Source: Clostridiales bacterium
Lineage (GTDB): Bacteria > Bacillota > Clostridia > Christensenellales > UMGS416
DNA: 5,238 bases
Assembly (NCBI GenBank): GCA_012515725.1
Contig: JAAYXU010000084.1
Span: 1-5,238, forward strand
Direction of reading: 5' to 3'
Shown here: piece after piece, positions 1 to 5,238 of the stretch
How positions within the stretch are numbered: position 1 is the stretch's first letter
How the letters are laid out: every line of letters starts with the position of its first letter
Made by a program: the position numbers and the translations under genes
The notes under the pieces: model-generated
What the model saw: only the letters and a program-made list of their open reading frames with translations
Database searches by the model: none
Told to the model about the DNA's origin: nothing

Positions 1-1882
1 CGCCCATATCGAAGAAGGACTTGACCAGCATCGCGACCTTTCCGATCGCGTCGGCGTCGGTAAACACACCCGCGTCGAGTTCCAGCGTCAGCGGGCCGCC
101 GTTCACGACCCGCTCAAGAGGGGGTCGTGTAAAGGAGTGGATGATCGAAAGGGGATCCGGGTGGCGCGACTCCAGCGACGGCGAATAGTTGCACGAGAGC
201 GGCGCGCCTGCCTTTCTGCCGTCCGCGGTCGCGCCCACCTTCCCGCCGTGCCAGAGATAGTACATCGCCGATCCCGTACCGGCGCGGAAGCGTCCGCCCC
301 GGTCGTTTCGGAGCGGCTCCAGCGCGTCGGCGAAGCATTCCAGCAGCGTCCCGGCCAGCGCGTCTGTCGCGGGATCCCCTTGCCCGAACCTGGGCGTTCC
401 GGCGAGCAGACGCTGGCGGACCCTCTCGTCTCCCGCGAAATCCGCATCCAGCATACACACCAGCGCGTCGGCGGAGATCGTGCGCTCCTCAAATACGAAT
501 TTGCGCACAGCCGACAGCGCGTCCACGGCGGTCGAAAGCCCGGTACCGTGTATGCCGTAATTATTGTAGCGGCTGCCAAGGCTGATATCGCGGGCCCGCT
601 CGATACAGCCGTCCATGAGCACCGACCTGAACGGCGCGGGGATCATCCACAACCCAACCACGCTCCGGGCCAGCGCGCGGCAGCGCATGGTTATCTCTGC
701 GCGTACGCGGTCCATGAGCGCGTCAAAGTCGCCGCACGCGGTCAGCTCCCGGCCCACGACGCTCGCAACCGCGCCCGCAAAGGACAGCGCTTCGATATTG
801 GGTACGTCCATGCCGCGGCCGGGGATGATGAACTCCCAGCAGGCGGCCACCGTGTAGTCGGCGGCGTCACCCGGATCGTAGCCCAGAGCGATCAGTCCGG
901 GTACGACCGTGTCGTCTCCGCAGTACTGCGGGAATCCGAGGCCCTCACGCGTAAGCTCGGTTCCCAGGCGGTATATTTCCTCGGGGGTATCGCGGCTGAC
1001 GCGCAGATTGATCTTCGGGTCGATGAGCTTCAGCTCAAGGCTGGCGCGCAGGCACATGCGGGACAGCGCGTTGAACGCGCAGCGGCCCGCCGCGTCGGAG
1101 CCGCCCAGCATCATGCTCTGTCCGTTGTCGCCCTGCTGTACGCCCGGATACAGGTCGCTGTCCCGGTTGAAGGTCAGGAAGAACTCCAGCAGAAGCTCGA
1201 ACGCGCCCTCGGGCGTCAGACGCCCGGCGGCCAGATCGGCGTCCAGATAGGGCATCATGTACTGGTCGAAACGACCTATCGTGTTATGGTACTCTCCCTC
1301 GCACCAGAGCGTGAAGTGCAGTATCCGGAAGCTCTGCAGCGCCTCATGGAACGTCCGCGCGCCGTAGGCCGGGACGCGCGTAAGCAGCGCGGCGATGTCC
1401 TCGCGCCCGGCGGCAAGCGCCGCGTCGCGGTATCTGCGCGTCAGACAGAGCACCGCGTCGATGCCGCGCAGTACGCAGCGTAGAAATACCTCGCCCTCTT
1501 TATCCTCGTCACGGCGCGCCGCGTCCAGCCGGGCGGCGGCCTTCTCCCGCCGCGATAGGAGCCCCTCGGCGATCGTGGCGGCGTAGTTCGGGCAGATATT
1601 GCACACCTGTCCCTGCTCGTGTATATAGTGGTCGGCCCGTATCGCGTCCCACTCACCGGGCGTAAAAAGCGGCGGCAGACTGCGCACGGTGCGCGTAAAC
1701 ACGATCCGCTCGCCGGGCAGCAGCACGGGTTTCTCGGCGGCAAGAACCGCGTTGAGACGCCGGGTCGTCCGCTCGATCGGGGAGAGCCCTTCCCAGTCTA
1801 CCGGTATCTCTATATCCTGGCGCAGCCCGTGGTGGCGTCCCTCCCGGATGTATTCGCGCAGCGCCCTGATGCGATCGTTCAT
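1..1882 (-). CDS. Glycyl radical enzyme, pyruvate formate-lyase family, 3' end missing
   Basis: The reading frame is open from an ATG at 1882 to the left edge: 627 codons with no stop. The PFL-type barrel domain is recognisable throughout: CNICPNY (residues 94-100), the GVQQGDNGQS stretch (247-256), a catalytic-loop motif ACWEF with Cys348 and Glu350, YGIHGTGLSTAVDAL (442-456), GATADGRKAGAPL (550-562) and VNGGPLTLELDAGVF (593-607). In this family a radical passes from a C-terminal glycine to the active-site cysteine, which then abstracts hydrogen from substrate in the cytoplasm. The glycine loop normally lies some tens of residues beyond the last codon seen here, so it is presumably outside the window, as may be the radical-SAM activase. 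The motif is Cys-X-Glu, not the Cys-Cys of true pyruvate formate-lyase, so a dehydratase, decarboxylase or C-N/C-S lyase role is more likely; the substrate is unknown. GGGAGG at 1891-1896, 8 nt before the ATG, supports the start. The gene is divergent from the gtrA-like gene and distinctly GC-rich. Confidence 0.93.
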   Translation of the reverse strand, partial: MNDRIRALREYIREGRHHGLRQDIEIPVDWEGLSPIERTTRRLNAVLAAEKPVLLPGERIVFTRTVRSLPPLFTPGEWDAIRADHYIHEQGQVCNICPNYAATIAEGLLSRREKAAARLDAARRDEDKEGEVFLRCVLRGIDAVLCLTRRYRDAALAAGREDIAALLTRVPAYGARTFHEALQSFRILHFTLWCEGEYHNTIGRFDQYMMPYLDADLAAGRLTPEGAFELLLEFFLTFNRDSDLYPGVQQGDNGQSMMLGGSDAAGRCAFNALSRMCLRASLELKLIDPKINLRVSRDTPEEIYRLGTELTREGLGFPQYCGDDTVVPGLIALGYDPGDAADYTVAACWEFIIPGRGMDVPNIEALSFAGAVASVVGRELTACGDFDALMDRVRAEITMRCRALARSVVGLWMIPAPFRSVLMDGCIERARDISLGSRYNNYGIHGTGLSTAVDALSAVRKFVFEERTISADALVCMLDADFAGDERVRQRLLAGTPRFGQGDPATDALAGTLLECFADALEPLRNDRGGRFRAGTGSAMYYLWHGGKVGATADGRKAGAPLSCNYSPSLESRHPDPLSIIHSFTRPPLERVVNGGPLTLELDAGVFTDADAIGKVAMLVKSFFDMG

Positions 1883-1890
1883 CGGCAAAT

Positions 1891-1937
1891 CCTCCCGTCT
1901 TCCATTTAATTATACAGTACGATATATCGGGATACAA
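1891..1937 (-). promoter_or_regulatory. Promoter and ribosome binding site of the glycyl radical enzyme gene
   Basis: Read on the minus strand, a -35-like TTGTAT (1932-1937) is followed by a 17-bp spacer and a perfect TATAAT -10 box (1909-1914). The predicted transcript start is near 1902, giving a leader of about 20 nt that carries GGGAGG (1891-1896), 8 nt from the ATG. The -35 matches the consensus at three of six positions, so the promoter may need an activator or rely mainly on its -10. Sigma-A (housekeeping) recognition is inferred from the motif; no start site has been measured. Confidence 0.7.
1920..1929. repeat. Perfect 10-bp palindrome inside the promoter spacer
   Basis: CGATATATCG reads identically on both strands and lies wholly within the 17-bp spacer between the -35 and -10 boxes of the glycyl radical enzyme promoter. 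That is a position where a bound dimeric regulator would block or remodel polymerase binding. The flanking bases do not extend the symmetry. It matches no operator I can name (it is not the FNR or Rex consensus). A short AT-centred palindrome can arise by chance, so an operator role is only a possibility. Confidence 0.35.
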
Positions 1938-1972
1938 GCGGTCGCGTCGCCGGTTATTGCCGGTAAAGATGC

Positions 1973-1992
1973 GGCGGGAGCAAGCCCCCGCC
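1973..1992. repeat. GC-rich inverted repeat between the divergent promoters
   Basis: GGCGGG (1973-1978) and CCCGCC (1987-1992) can form a 6-bp stem with an 8-nt loop. There is no T-tract on either side, and the element lies upstream of both predicted transcript starts. It is therefore unlikely to be a terminator or to be transcribed from either promoter. It may be a protein-binding dyad or incidental GC-rich sequence. Nothing else in the 221-bp divergent region looks coding. Confidence 0.3.
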
Positions 1993-2056
1993 CCGCGGCC
2001 CCTGAATAATGTTAGTTCGGGCCCTGTCCGCCTGCTTAAATGCCCGCCAGCCTTAA

Positions 2057-2097
2057 TTGTAGCGACCGCCATAAAGTGGTATAATACCTGCGGAGGG
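2057..2097 (+). promoter_or_regulatory. Extended -10 promoter and ribosome binding site of the GtrA-family gene
   Basis: TTGTAG (2057-2062), a 17-bp spacer and a perfect TATAAT (2080-2085) form a sigma-A-type promoter. TGG directly before the -10 box (2077-2079) makes it an extended -10 element (TGnTATAAT), which compensates for the poor -35. The expected transcript start is around 2090-2093, at or next to the Shine-Dalgarno sequence GGAGGG (2092-2097), which is 6 nt from the ATG at 2104. The leader would then be only about 11-14 nt, leaving no room for an attenuator or riboswitch. Control, if any, should be at transcription initiation. Confidence 0.78.
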
Positions 2098-2103
2098 TCG
2101 TAA

Positions 2104-2499
2104 ATGCTGCAAAAGATAAAAGCGCTCTGGGAACGATATCGCCAGTTCATCAGGTTTTGCGTCGTCGGAGCCGCCAACACGGTTATTACACTGCTAGTGT
2201 ACCAGGGGCTGCTGGCGCTGTCGGTTCCGTATCTCATCGCCAGCCCTGTAGGCTACGCCTGCGGTATTGTAAACGGCTATCTGTGGAGCACCGCGGTCGT
2301 GTTCCGAAAAAAGCGCGACTTGCGCAACCTCGCAAAATTCATAGCGGTCAACCTAGTAGTGCTGGGCATCAACACGGGGCTTATGTACCTGTGGGTCGAT
2401 ATACTGACGCTGCATAAGCTGCTGGCGCAGTGTATCACGCTCCTATTTACGATACCCTGTAACTTCCTCTTCAACAAGCTGTGGACATTCCGGGGCTGA
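2104..2499 (+). CDS. GtrA-family membrane protein
   Basis: A 131-residue protein, the usual length for GtrA-like proteins, with four predicted membrane helices: about residues 17-39, 44-67, 76-100 and 107-126. Family marks are a short basic N-terminal helix leading into RFCVVGAANT (17-26), a conserved-looking NGYLWS (57-62) before a basic RKKRD loop (68-72), and the C-terminal NFLFNKLWTF (120-129). GtrA proteins are thought to move or help move undecaprenyl-phosphate-linked sugars across the cytoplasmic membrane for modification of surface polysaccharide or teichoic acid. No glycosyltransferase partner is visible here, so the transported sugar is unknown. The start is fixed by GGAGGG 6 nt upstream and a consensus promoter just before it. 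The next gene in the same direction is a VTT-domain membrane protein 141 bp downstream, possibly co-transcribed. Confidence 0.92.
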   Translation: MLQKIKALWERYRQFIRFCVVGAANTVITLLVYQGLLALSVPYLIASPVGYACGIVNGYLWSTAVVFRKKRDLRNLAKFIAVNLVVLGINTGLMYLWVDILTLHKLLAQCITLLFTIPCNFLFNKLWTFRG

Positions 2500-2528
2500 G
2501 GCCGGGCGCGCTGTCCGCCCAGCGGTAC

Positions 2529-2544
2529 GCGGCGCTTTCGCTGC
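2529..2544 (+). other. Small stem-loop in the gap after the GtrA-family gene
   Basis: GCGGCG (2529-2534) pairs with CGCTGC (2539-2544) through a CTTT loop, with one G-T wobble. A second possible stem, GGGCG with CGCCC (2504-2508 and 2516-2520), lies just upstream. Neither is followed by a T-run (the sequence after is CGATACAATTAAAAG), so an intrinsic terminator is not supported. They could reduce read-through or protect the gtrA-like mRNA end. A CATAAT (2564-2569) lies downstream in AT-rich DNA but has no credible -35 box, so a separate promoter for the next gene is not demonstrated. Confidence 0.25.
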
Positions 2545-2608
2545 CGATACAATTAAAAGTAAACATAATGAAGGAACCGCGCAGGGAGCAATGATATATA
2601 AGGTAGCA

Positions 2609-2624
2609 GGCGGCGTACGCCGCC
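2609..2624 (+). repeat. Perfect 16-bp palindrome abutting the VTT gene's ribosome binding site
   Basis: GGCGGCGTACGCCGCC is identical on both strands. As RNA it would fold into a 6-bp all-GC stem capped by GUAC. Only one base separates it from the Shine-Dalgarno AAAGGAG at 2626-2632. It could be a DNA operator for a dimeric regulator or an RNA hairpin that affects ribosome access or mRNA stability. No T-run follows, so it is not an intrinsic terminator. The palindrome is seen directly; its role is inference. Confidence 0.6.
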
Positions 2625-2625
2625 C

Positions 2626-2643
2626 AAAGGAGAGCGACAGTTG
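2626..2643 (+). promoter_or_regulatory. Ribosome binding site that fixes a TTG start
   Basis: AAAGGAG (2626-2632) lies 8 nt before the TTG at 2641. Reading upstream in frame, the stop TAA at 2599-2601 comes before any ATG or GTG, so TTG is the first usable start. It is followed at once by a basic N-terminus (MKPADRKK) leading into the first membrane helix. TTG is a weak initiator, so translation probably depends on this strong Shine-Dalgarno sequence. Confidence 0.75.
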
Positions 2644-3351
2644 AAACCCGCGGATCGAAAGAAATGGGGCGCGGTCCTGGCGCTTCTCGCGCTGGCTGCG
2701 CTGTTGACGGCTGGCGTCATATGGATGAGGAACAGAGGGCTGCTGGCGCTATTCTCGTCGCCCGAGCGCCTGCAGGAGTACGTGCGTGGATTCGGGCCGA
2801 CCGCGCCGATCATATTCTTCGCGCTGCAGGCGGTCCAGGTCATACTCTCGCCCATTCCCGGCAACGTAACGACGCTGGCGGGAGGCGCGCTGTTCGGATT
2901 CTGGAAAGCGTTCCTTATTAGCTCCGCGGCGGTCGTAGTCGGTTCACTTGCGGCGTTCGGGCTGGCCCGCCTTTTTGGAAGGCCGCTGGTCGTGCGGCTG
3001 GTCGGAGAAAAGACGGTGGGCCGCTATCTGGACGCGCTCATTAGCAGGCAGCGCATACTCATTGTGCTTTTCTTCCTGCTCCCGTTCTTCCCCGATGACG
3101 CGCTGTGCCTTATCGCGGGACTGACGGGCCTTGGCTGGGGGTTTTTCACGCTGACGCTCATACTGACGCGGCCCTGGGGGCTGCTTTTCAGCGCGCTGGT
3201 GGGCTCGGGCGCGATCGCTGTGCCGGTCTGGGGCTGGGCTCTGATCGCGGCGGCGTCGCTCGCCCTCATAGCGGCGTCGGCCAAATGGGGGCAGGTATGG
3301 GAGCGGTGGCTTCTGGAGCGCGTAAAGAGGTCGGCAAAAAAAAGCGGTTAG
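2641..3351 (+). CDS. TVP38/TMEM64-type VTT-domain membrane protein
   Basis: A 236-residue integral membrane protein, typical in length for the TVP38/TMEM64 branch of the DedA/VTT superfamily. After a basic N-terminus come a helix (about 10-28), a linker, and the VTT core: SPIPGNVTTLAGGALFGFW (70-88), a helix at about 90-110, an amphipathic region with charged residues, then LPFFPDDALCLIAGLTGLGW (147-166), a RPWG turn (177-180) and final helices to about 214. The tail is strongly basic (ERVKRSAKK). Members are thought to move lipids between membrane leaflets, and some DedA relatives recycle undecaprenyl phosphate; the substrate here is unknown. It lies 141 bp after the GtrA-family gene on the same strand, suggesting a shared envelope role. 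A run of eight A (3336-3343) lies seven codons from the stop; a miscount there would change only the last residues. Confidence 0.9.
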   Translation: MKPADRKKWGAVLALLALAALLTAGVIWMRNRGLLALFSSPERLQEYVRGFGPTAPIIFFALQAVQVILSPIPGNVTTLAGGALFGFWKAFLISSAAVVVGSLAAFGLARLFGRPLVVRLVGEKTVGRYLDALISRQRILIVLFFLLPFFPDDALCLIAGLTGLGWGFFTLTLILTRPWGLLFSALVGSGAIAVPVWGWALIAAASLALIAASAKWGQVWERWLLERVKRSAKKSG

Positions 3352-3411
3352 ATATTGGGCGCATTTACAATAGCGAAATCTGCTTAGTATGAATTTTGGC
3401 GCGAGTAAACT

Positions 3412-5106
3412 TCAGCCCGGAACGGGGCTGTCATGGCTTTCCGGCACGGACGTGATTTCCACAACGCATACCCTGTTGCGGCCGGCCTGCTTGGCCTTGT
3501 AGAGCGCTTTGTCGGCCTGCGCGATCATCTCCCGGGCGGTCATCCCGCGCTGGCTGTAACAGATTCCGATCGATACCGTCATCGCTGCCGGCTCGCTGTC
3601 GGTCTCCAGCACCATGCTCTCCACCCGCGCCCGGAAGCGCTCCATCGAGGAGAGAGCGCCATCAACAGAGCAATCCCTGAGCAGCACCAGGAACTCGTCT
3701 CCCCCGAACCGGGCGGACAGATCCTTCTCGCGCACCGACAGCCGCAGCGCTTCAGCGATCTTTACGAGCGCCTGATCGCCCGACTGGTGTCCGTATTTGT
3801 CGTTGATCTGCTTAAAATAATCTCCGTCGATCATCGCCACCGCGTAGGGCGGGCTGATTTTCTCGATCAGATCCACCAGATAGCTGCTTTTATACAGGCC
3901 CGTCAGCCCGTCCCGGATGGACTGCTGATAGAAAAACGAACGCTGCTTAATTTCCCGGGCGATCTCGACGTCCTTGCGCGTCAGCTCCAGCGTGTGGAGT
4001 ATGAAAACAAGGCACATGTATAGCAGTATGATGATAAACGGCGATGAGTAGGTCGTCATGGAAAACACCGTCAACCTGATCACGGCATACACCGAAAAAA
4101 GCCCGGCAAAGAGCAGCGCGATAAAATAGGCGTTGGCTTCGTCGCTCTTGCGCACCTGCGGAAGCAGCACGATCAGCCATATCACAATATTGACGGGCAG
4201 CAGCAGCAGCAGTATATCGTAAGCCTGCTTAAAGGATACGATATCCTGGCAAATCAATGCCGCAGCGCCGTACGCCAGAGCTGTCGCCCCGCCCACCAGC
4301 ATCATTTCTGAGCGCCGGTTGAACAGGAACCCGATCGCCAGTCCGGTAAACGAGATGCATAGAAACAGGAAAAGCATGATGATCTTCTTGTAGGTAAGGT
4401 AGGAAAACGGCAGACTCAATAGAGGTAGATAGTCTATCGAGTAGAGCATCAGCGACAGAAGCGCCAGCGCGGTGAGTATAAAGTGCGGTTTTGGCTTTCC
4501 CACAAAGGGCATGCCCATAAGAAGGATGAGTATGCACCCTGACAGCACGAACCCCATACCGATCATCGTGAAGCCCGAAATGGCCACTTCGTCTATGCCA
4601 TTGATCCAGCGGGCAGTGCTAAGGTCAGTCAGAATCACCGATCCAGTAATACCGCGCTCATACAGGTGGTATATCTCTATTTCGAGCGTGTTTGCGCTGC
4701 GGATGAGCTGCCCATCCACGACGAATACGAACGACGCGTTCCAGATATTGGCCTGGCCATCTACGATATCGCCCACCGAGCCTACCAGAATGCCATTGAA
4801 GTAGACGCGGTAGCCCTCGCTGTTCAGATGCGAAATATATATAGCCATTTCGCCGTGCCGCAGAGCGGAAATTTCGCTTACGCCGATTACCGCCTTCACG
4901 CGCTCTCTTTTTTCGTCCGACGGGGTCAGCGTGCGGACGTCGGCCAGCGAATTTGTGCCGTCGGTAAACCGCCAGGGTTCTATGATCGCGTAGTGCTTGT
5001 CTCTAAGCACCCACATAGACAGCGCCTCAGGTACCAGCGTAAGGAGCAGCGAAGCCGCAAACAGGACCAGAAACAGAAAGAACGTTTTCTTTATACTTAC
5101 TTGCAT
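3412..5106 (-). CDS. Membrane diguanylate cyclase with extracytoplasmic sensor, 7 TM helices and GGDEF domain
   Basis: A 564-residue protein expected to make c-di-GMP from two GTP. Order: an N-terminal signal-anchor helix (about 8-30); an outside region (about 31-172) rich in beta-strand patterns such as YRVYFNGILVGSVGD (99-113) and NTLEIEIYHLYERG (139-152), resembling jelly-roll sugar-binding folds; seven hydrophobic helices (about 176-198, 209-231, 241-262, 268-286, 297-317, 326-346, 356-374); a short helical linker; and a GGDEF domain (about 397-550). The layout matches 7TMR-DISM receptors. Catalytic marks are intact: DGLTGL (399-404), metal-binding Asp427 in MIDGDYFKQINDKYGH, and GGDEF at 468-472. 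REKD (459-462) lies five residues before GGDEF, the canonical inhibitory I-site, so product feedback is likely. There is no EAL domain. The ATG at 5106 has AAGGA 7 nt upstream. It starts 31 bp after the dapL-like gene and is probably in its operon. The ligand is unknown. Its base composition is visibly less GC-rich than the glycyl radical enzyme gene. Confidence 0.93.
   Translation of the reverse strand: MQVSIKKTFFLFLVLFAASLLLTLVPEALSMWVLRDKHYAIIEPWRFTDGTNSLADVRTLTPSDEKRERVKAVIGVSEISALRHGEMAIYISHLNSEGYRVYFNGILVGSVGDIVDGQANIWNASFVFVVDGQLIRSANTLEIEIYHLYERGITGSVILTDLSTARWINGIDEVAISGFTMIGMGFVLSGCILILLMGMPFVGKPKPHFILTALALLSLMLYSIDYLPLLSLPFSYLTYKKIIMLFLFLCISFTGLAIGFLFNRRSEMMLVGGATALAYGAAALICQDIVSFKQAYDILLLLLPVNIVIWLIVLLPQVRKSDEANAYFIALLFAGLFSVYAVIRLTVFSMTTYSSPFIIILLYMCLVFILHTLELTRKDVEIAREIKQRSFFYQQSIRDGLTGLYKSSYLVDLIEKISPPYAVAMIDGDYFKQINDKYGHQSGDQALVKIAEALRLSVREKDLSARFGGDEFLVLLRDCSVDGALSSMERFRARVESMVLETDSEPAAMTVSIGICYSQRGMTAREMIAQADKALYKAKQAGRNRVCVVEITSVPESHDSPVPG
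3413..3430 (-). terminator. Possible hairpin terminator overlapping the cyclase stop codon
   Basis: CAGCCC (3413-3418) and GGGCTG (3425-3430) form a perfect 6-bp stem around a 6-nt loop, overlapping the stop codon of the minus-strand cyclase gene. On the minus strand it is followed by AAGTTTACTC, only a weak T-rich tail. It sits in the 60-bp convergent gap, where a terminator for one or both converging transcripts is expected. No better candidate is visible there. The poor T-tract keeps this tentative. Confidence 0.4.
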
Positions 5107-5113
5107 CGGGTGT

Positions 5114-5118
5114 TCCTT
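5114..5118 (-). promoter_or_regulatory. Ribosome binding site of the diguanylate cyclase
   Basis: AAGGA on the minus strand lies 7 nt from the ATG at 5106, inside the 31-bp gap after the upstream stop codon. No -10/-35 pair fits in this gap, so the cyclase has its own translation signal but probably no adjacent promoter. It should be expressed by read-through from the aminotransferase gene, unless a promoter lies within that gene. Confidence 0.6.
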
Positions 5119-5137
5119 ATCCCCGGGTCGCGGTGGC

Positions 5138-5238
5138 TCATGCCAACAGGCGGGCTACTGCCTTTTCCGTACTCTCCGCCGTGCCAAAACCGGTAAGCCG
5201 GAAGTATCCCTCACCGCAGGCGCCAAATCCCGCGCCCG
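5138..5238 (-). CDS. dapL: C-terminal end of an aminotransferase, probably LL-diaminopimelate aminotransferase
   Basis: Only the last 32 codons are present, ending at a TGA (5138-5140); the rest lies beyond the right edge. The fragment reads GAGFGACGEGYFRLTGFG, then TAESTEKAVARLLA. GFG..GEGYFRLT followed by a GFG/AFG turn and a final helix is the characteristic C-terminus of DapL. The Arg in FRLT corresponds to the conserved class I/II aminotransferase arginine that holds the substrate carboxylate. DapL is a PLP enzyme that converts tetrahydrodipicolinate directly to LL-diaminopimelate for lysine and cell-wall synthesis. With so little sequence, a related class I/II aminotransferase cannot be excluded. 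It lies immediately upstream of, and probably in one transcript with, the diguanylate cyclase gene. Confidence 0.75.
   Translation of the reverse strand, partial: GAGFGACGEGYFRLTGFGTAESTEKAVARLLA

Noticed and set aside
137..1483. A 448-codon open frame on the plus strand.
   Set aside because: It is antisense to the glycyl radical enzyme. Its translation is rich in Arg, Ala, Gln and Val with no domain pattern, as expected for a shadow frame in GC-rich coding DNA. The minus-strand frame carries family motifs throughout.
1653..2237. A 194-codon minus-strand frame crossing the divergent region.
   Set aside because: It overlaps both the glycyl radical enzyme 5' end and the GtrA-family 5' end in other frames, has no ribosome binding site of note and no recognisable motif.
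2568..2594. A possible 8-codon leader peptide (MKEPRREQ) before the VTT-domain gene.
   Set aside because: There is no Shine-Dalgarno at usable spacing, no regulatory codon run, and no following terminator/antiterminator pair.
2564..2600. CATAAT (2564-2569) and TGATATATA (2592-2600) as a promoter for the VTT-domain gene.
   Set aside because: No acceptable -35 box is found at 16-18 bp from either. The second resembles an extended -10 element but would put the start very close to the palindrome. Not strong enough to list.
3336..3343. A run of eight A near the end of the VTT-domain gene, considered as a programmed slippage site or as a minus-strand T-tract terminator.
   Set aside because: Slippage would only alter the last few residues, and no convincing GC stem precedes the T-run on the minus strand.
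3433..4023. A 196-codon plus-strand frame opposite the cyclase.
   Set aside because: It lies fully antisense to the GGDEF domain, and its sequence is low in pattern and rich in His, Arg and Leu, consistent with a shadow frame.

Overview
This window looks like a chromosomal stretch from a strictly anaerobic, fairly GC-rich Firmicute, most likely a clostridial lineage. The grounds are a glycyl radical enzyme (these are inactivated by oxygen), strong GGAGG-type ribosome binding sites, consensus TATAAT promoters, and a C-terminal fragment resembling LL-diaminopimelate aminotransferase. The lineage call is inference; no rRNA or tRNA is present to test it.

Layout. Positions 1-1882 (minus strand) hold most of a glycyl radical enzyme of the pyruvate formate-lyase family. 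It runs off the left edge before its C-terminal glycyl-radical loop. A 221-bp divergent promoter region (1883-2103) follows. Both directions have a near-identical sigma-A-type promoter: TTGTAT or TTGTAG, a 17-bp spacer, then a perfect TATAAT. Rightward lie two membrane protein genes: a GtrA-family protein (2104-2499) and a TVP38/TMEM64-type VTT-domain protein (2641-3351). The second starts at TTG, and a perfect 16-bp palindrome sits directly against its ribosome binding site. A 60-bp convergent gap separates them from a minus-strand gene for a membrane diguanylate cyclase (3412-5106) with an extracytoplasmic sensor region, seven further membrane helices and an intact GGDEF domain. Upstream of it on the minus strand, 31 bp away, is the last 32 codons of an aminotransferase gene, probably dapL (5138-5238).

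How the genes may work together. The GtrA and VTT proteins plausibly both handle polyprenyl-phosphate or phospholipid carriers in the envelope; this is inferred from their families and adjacency. The cyclase is probably read through from dapL, because the short gap has no visible promoter. It should make c-di-GMP in response to an external ligand, and its canonical inhibitory site suggests product feedback. The glycyl radical enzyme is transcribed alone away from the others, and its substrate cannot be assigned. Its Cys-Trp-Glu-Phe active-site motif is neither the Cys-Cys of pyruvate formate-lyase nor the usual Cys-Val-Glu-Pro of the diol-dehydratase-like enzymes.

No mobile element, CRISPR array, RNA gene or clear foreign island was seen. 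The most interesting points are the divergent glycyl radical enzyme, the palindrome at the VTT gene's ribosome binding site, and the matched divergent promoters with a dyad in one spacer.
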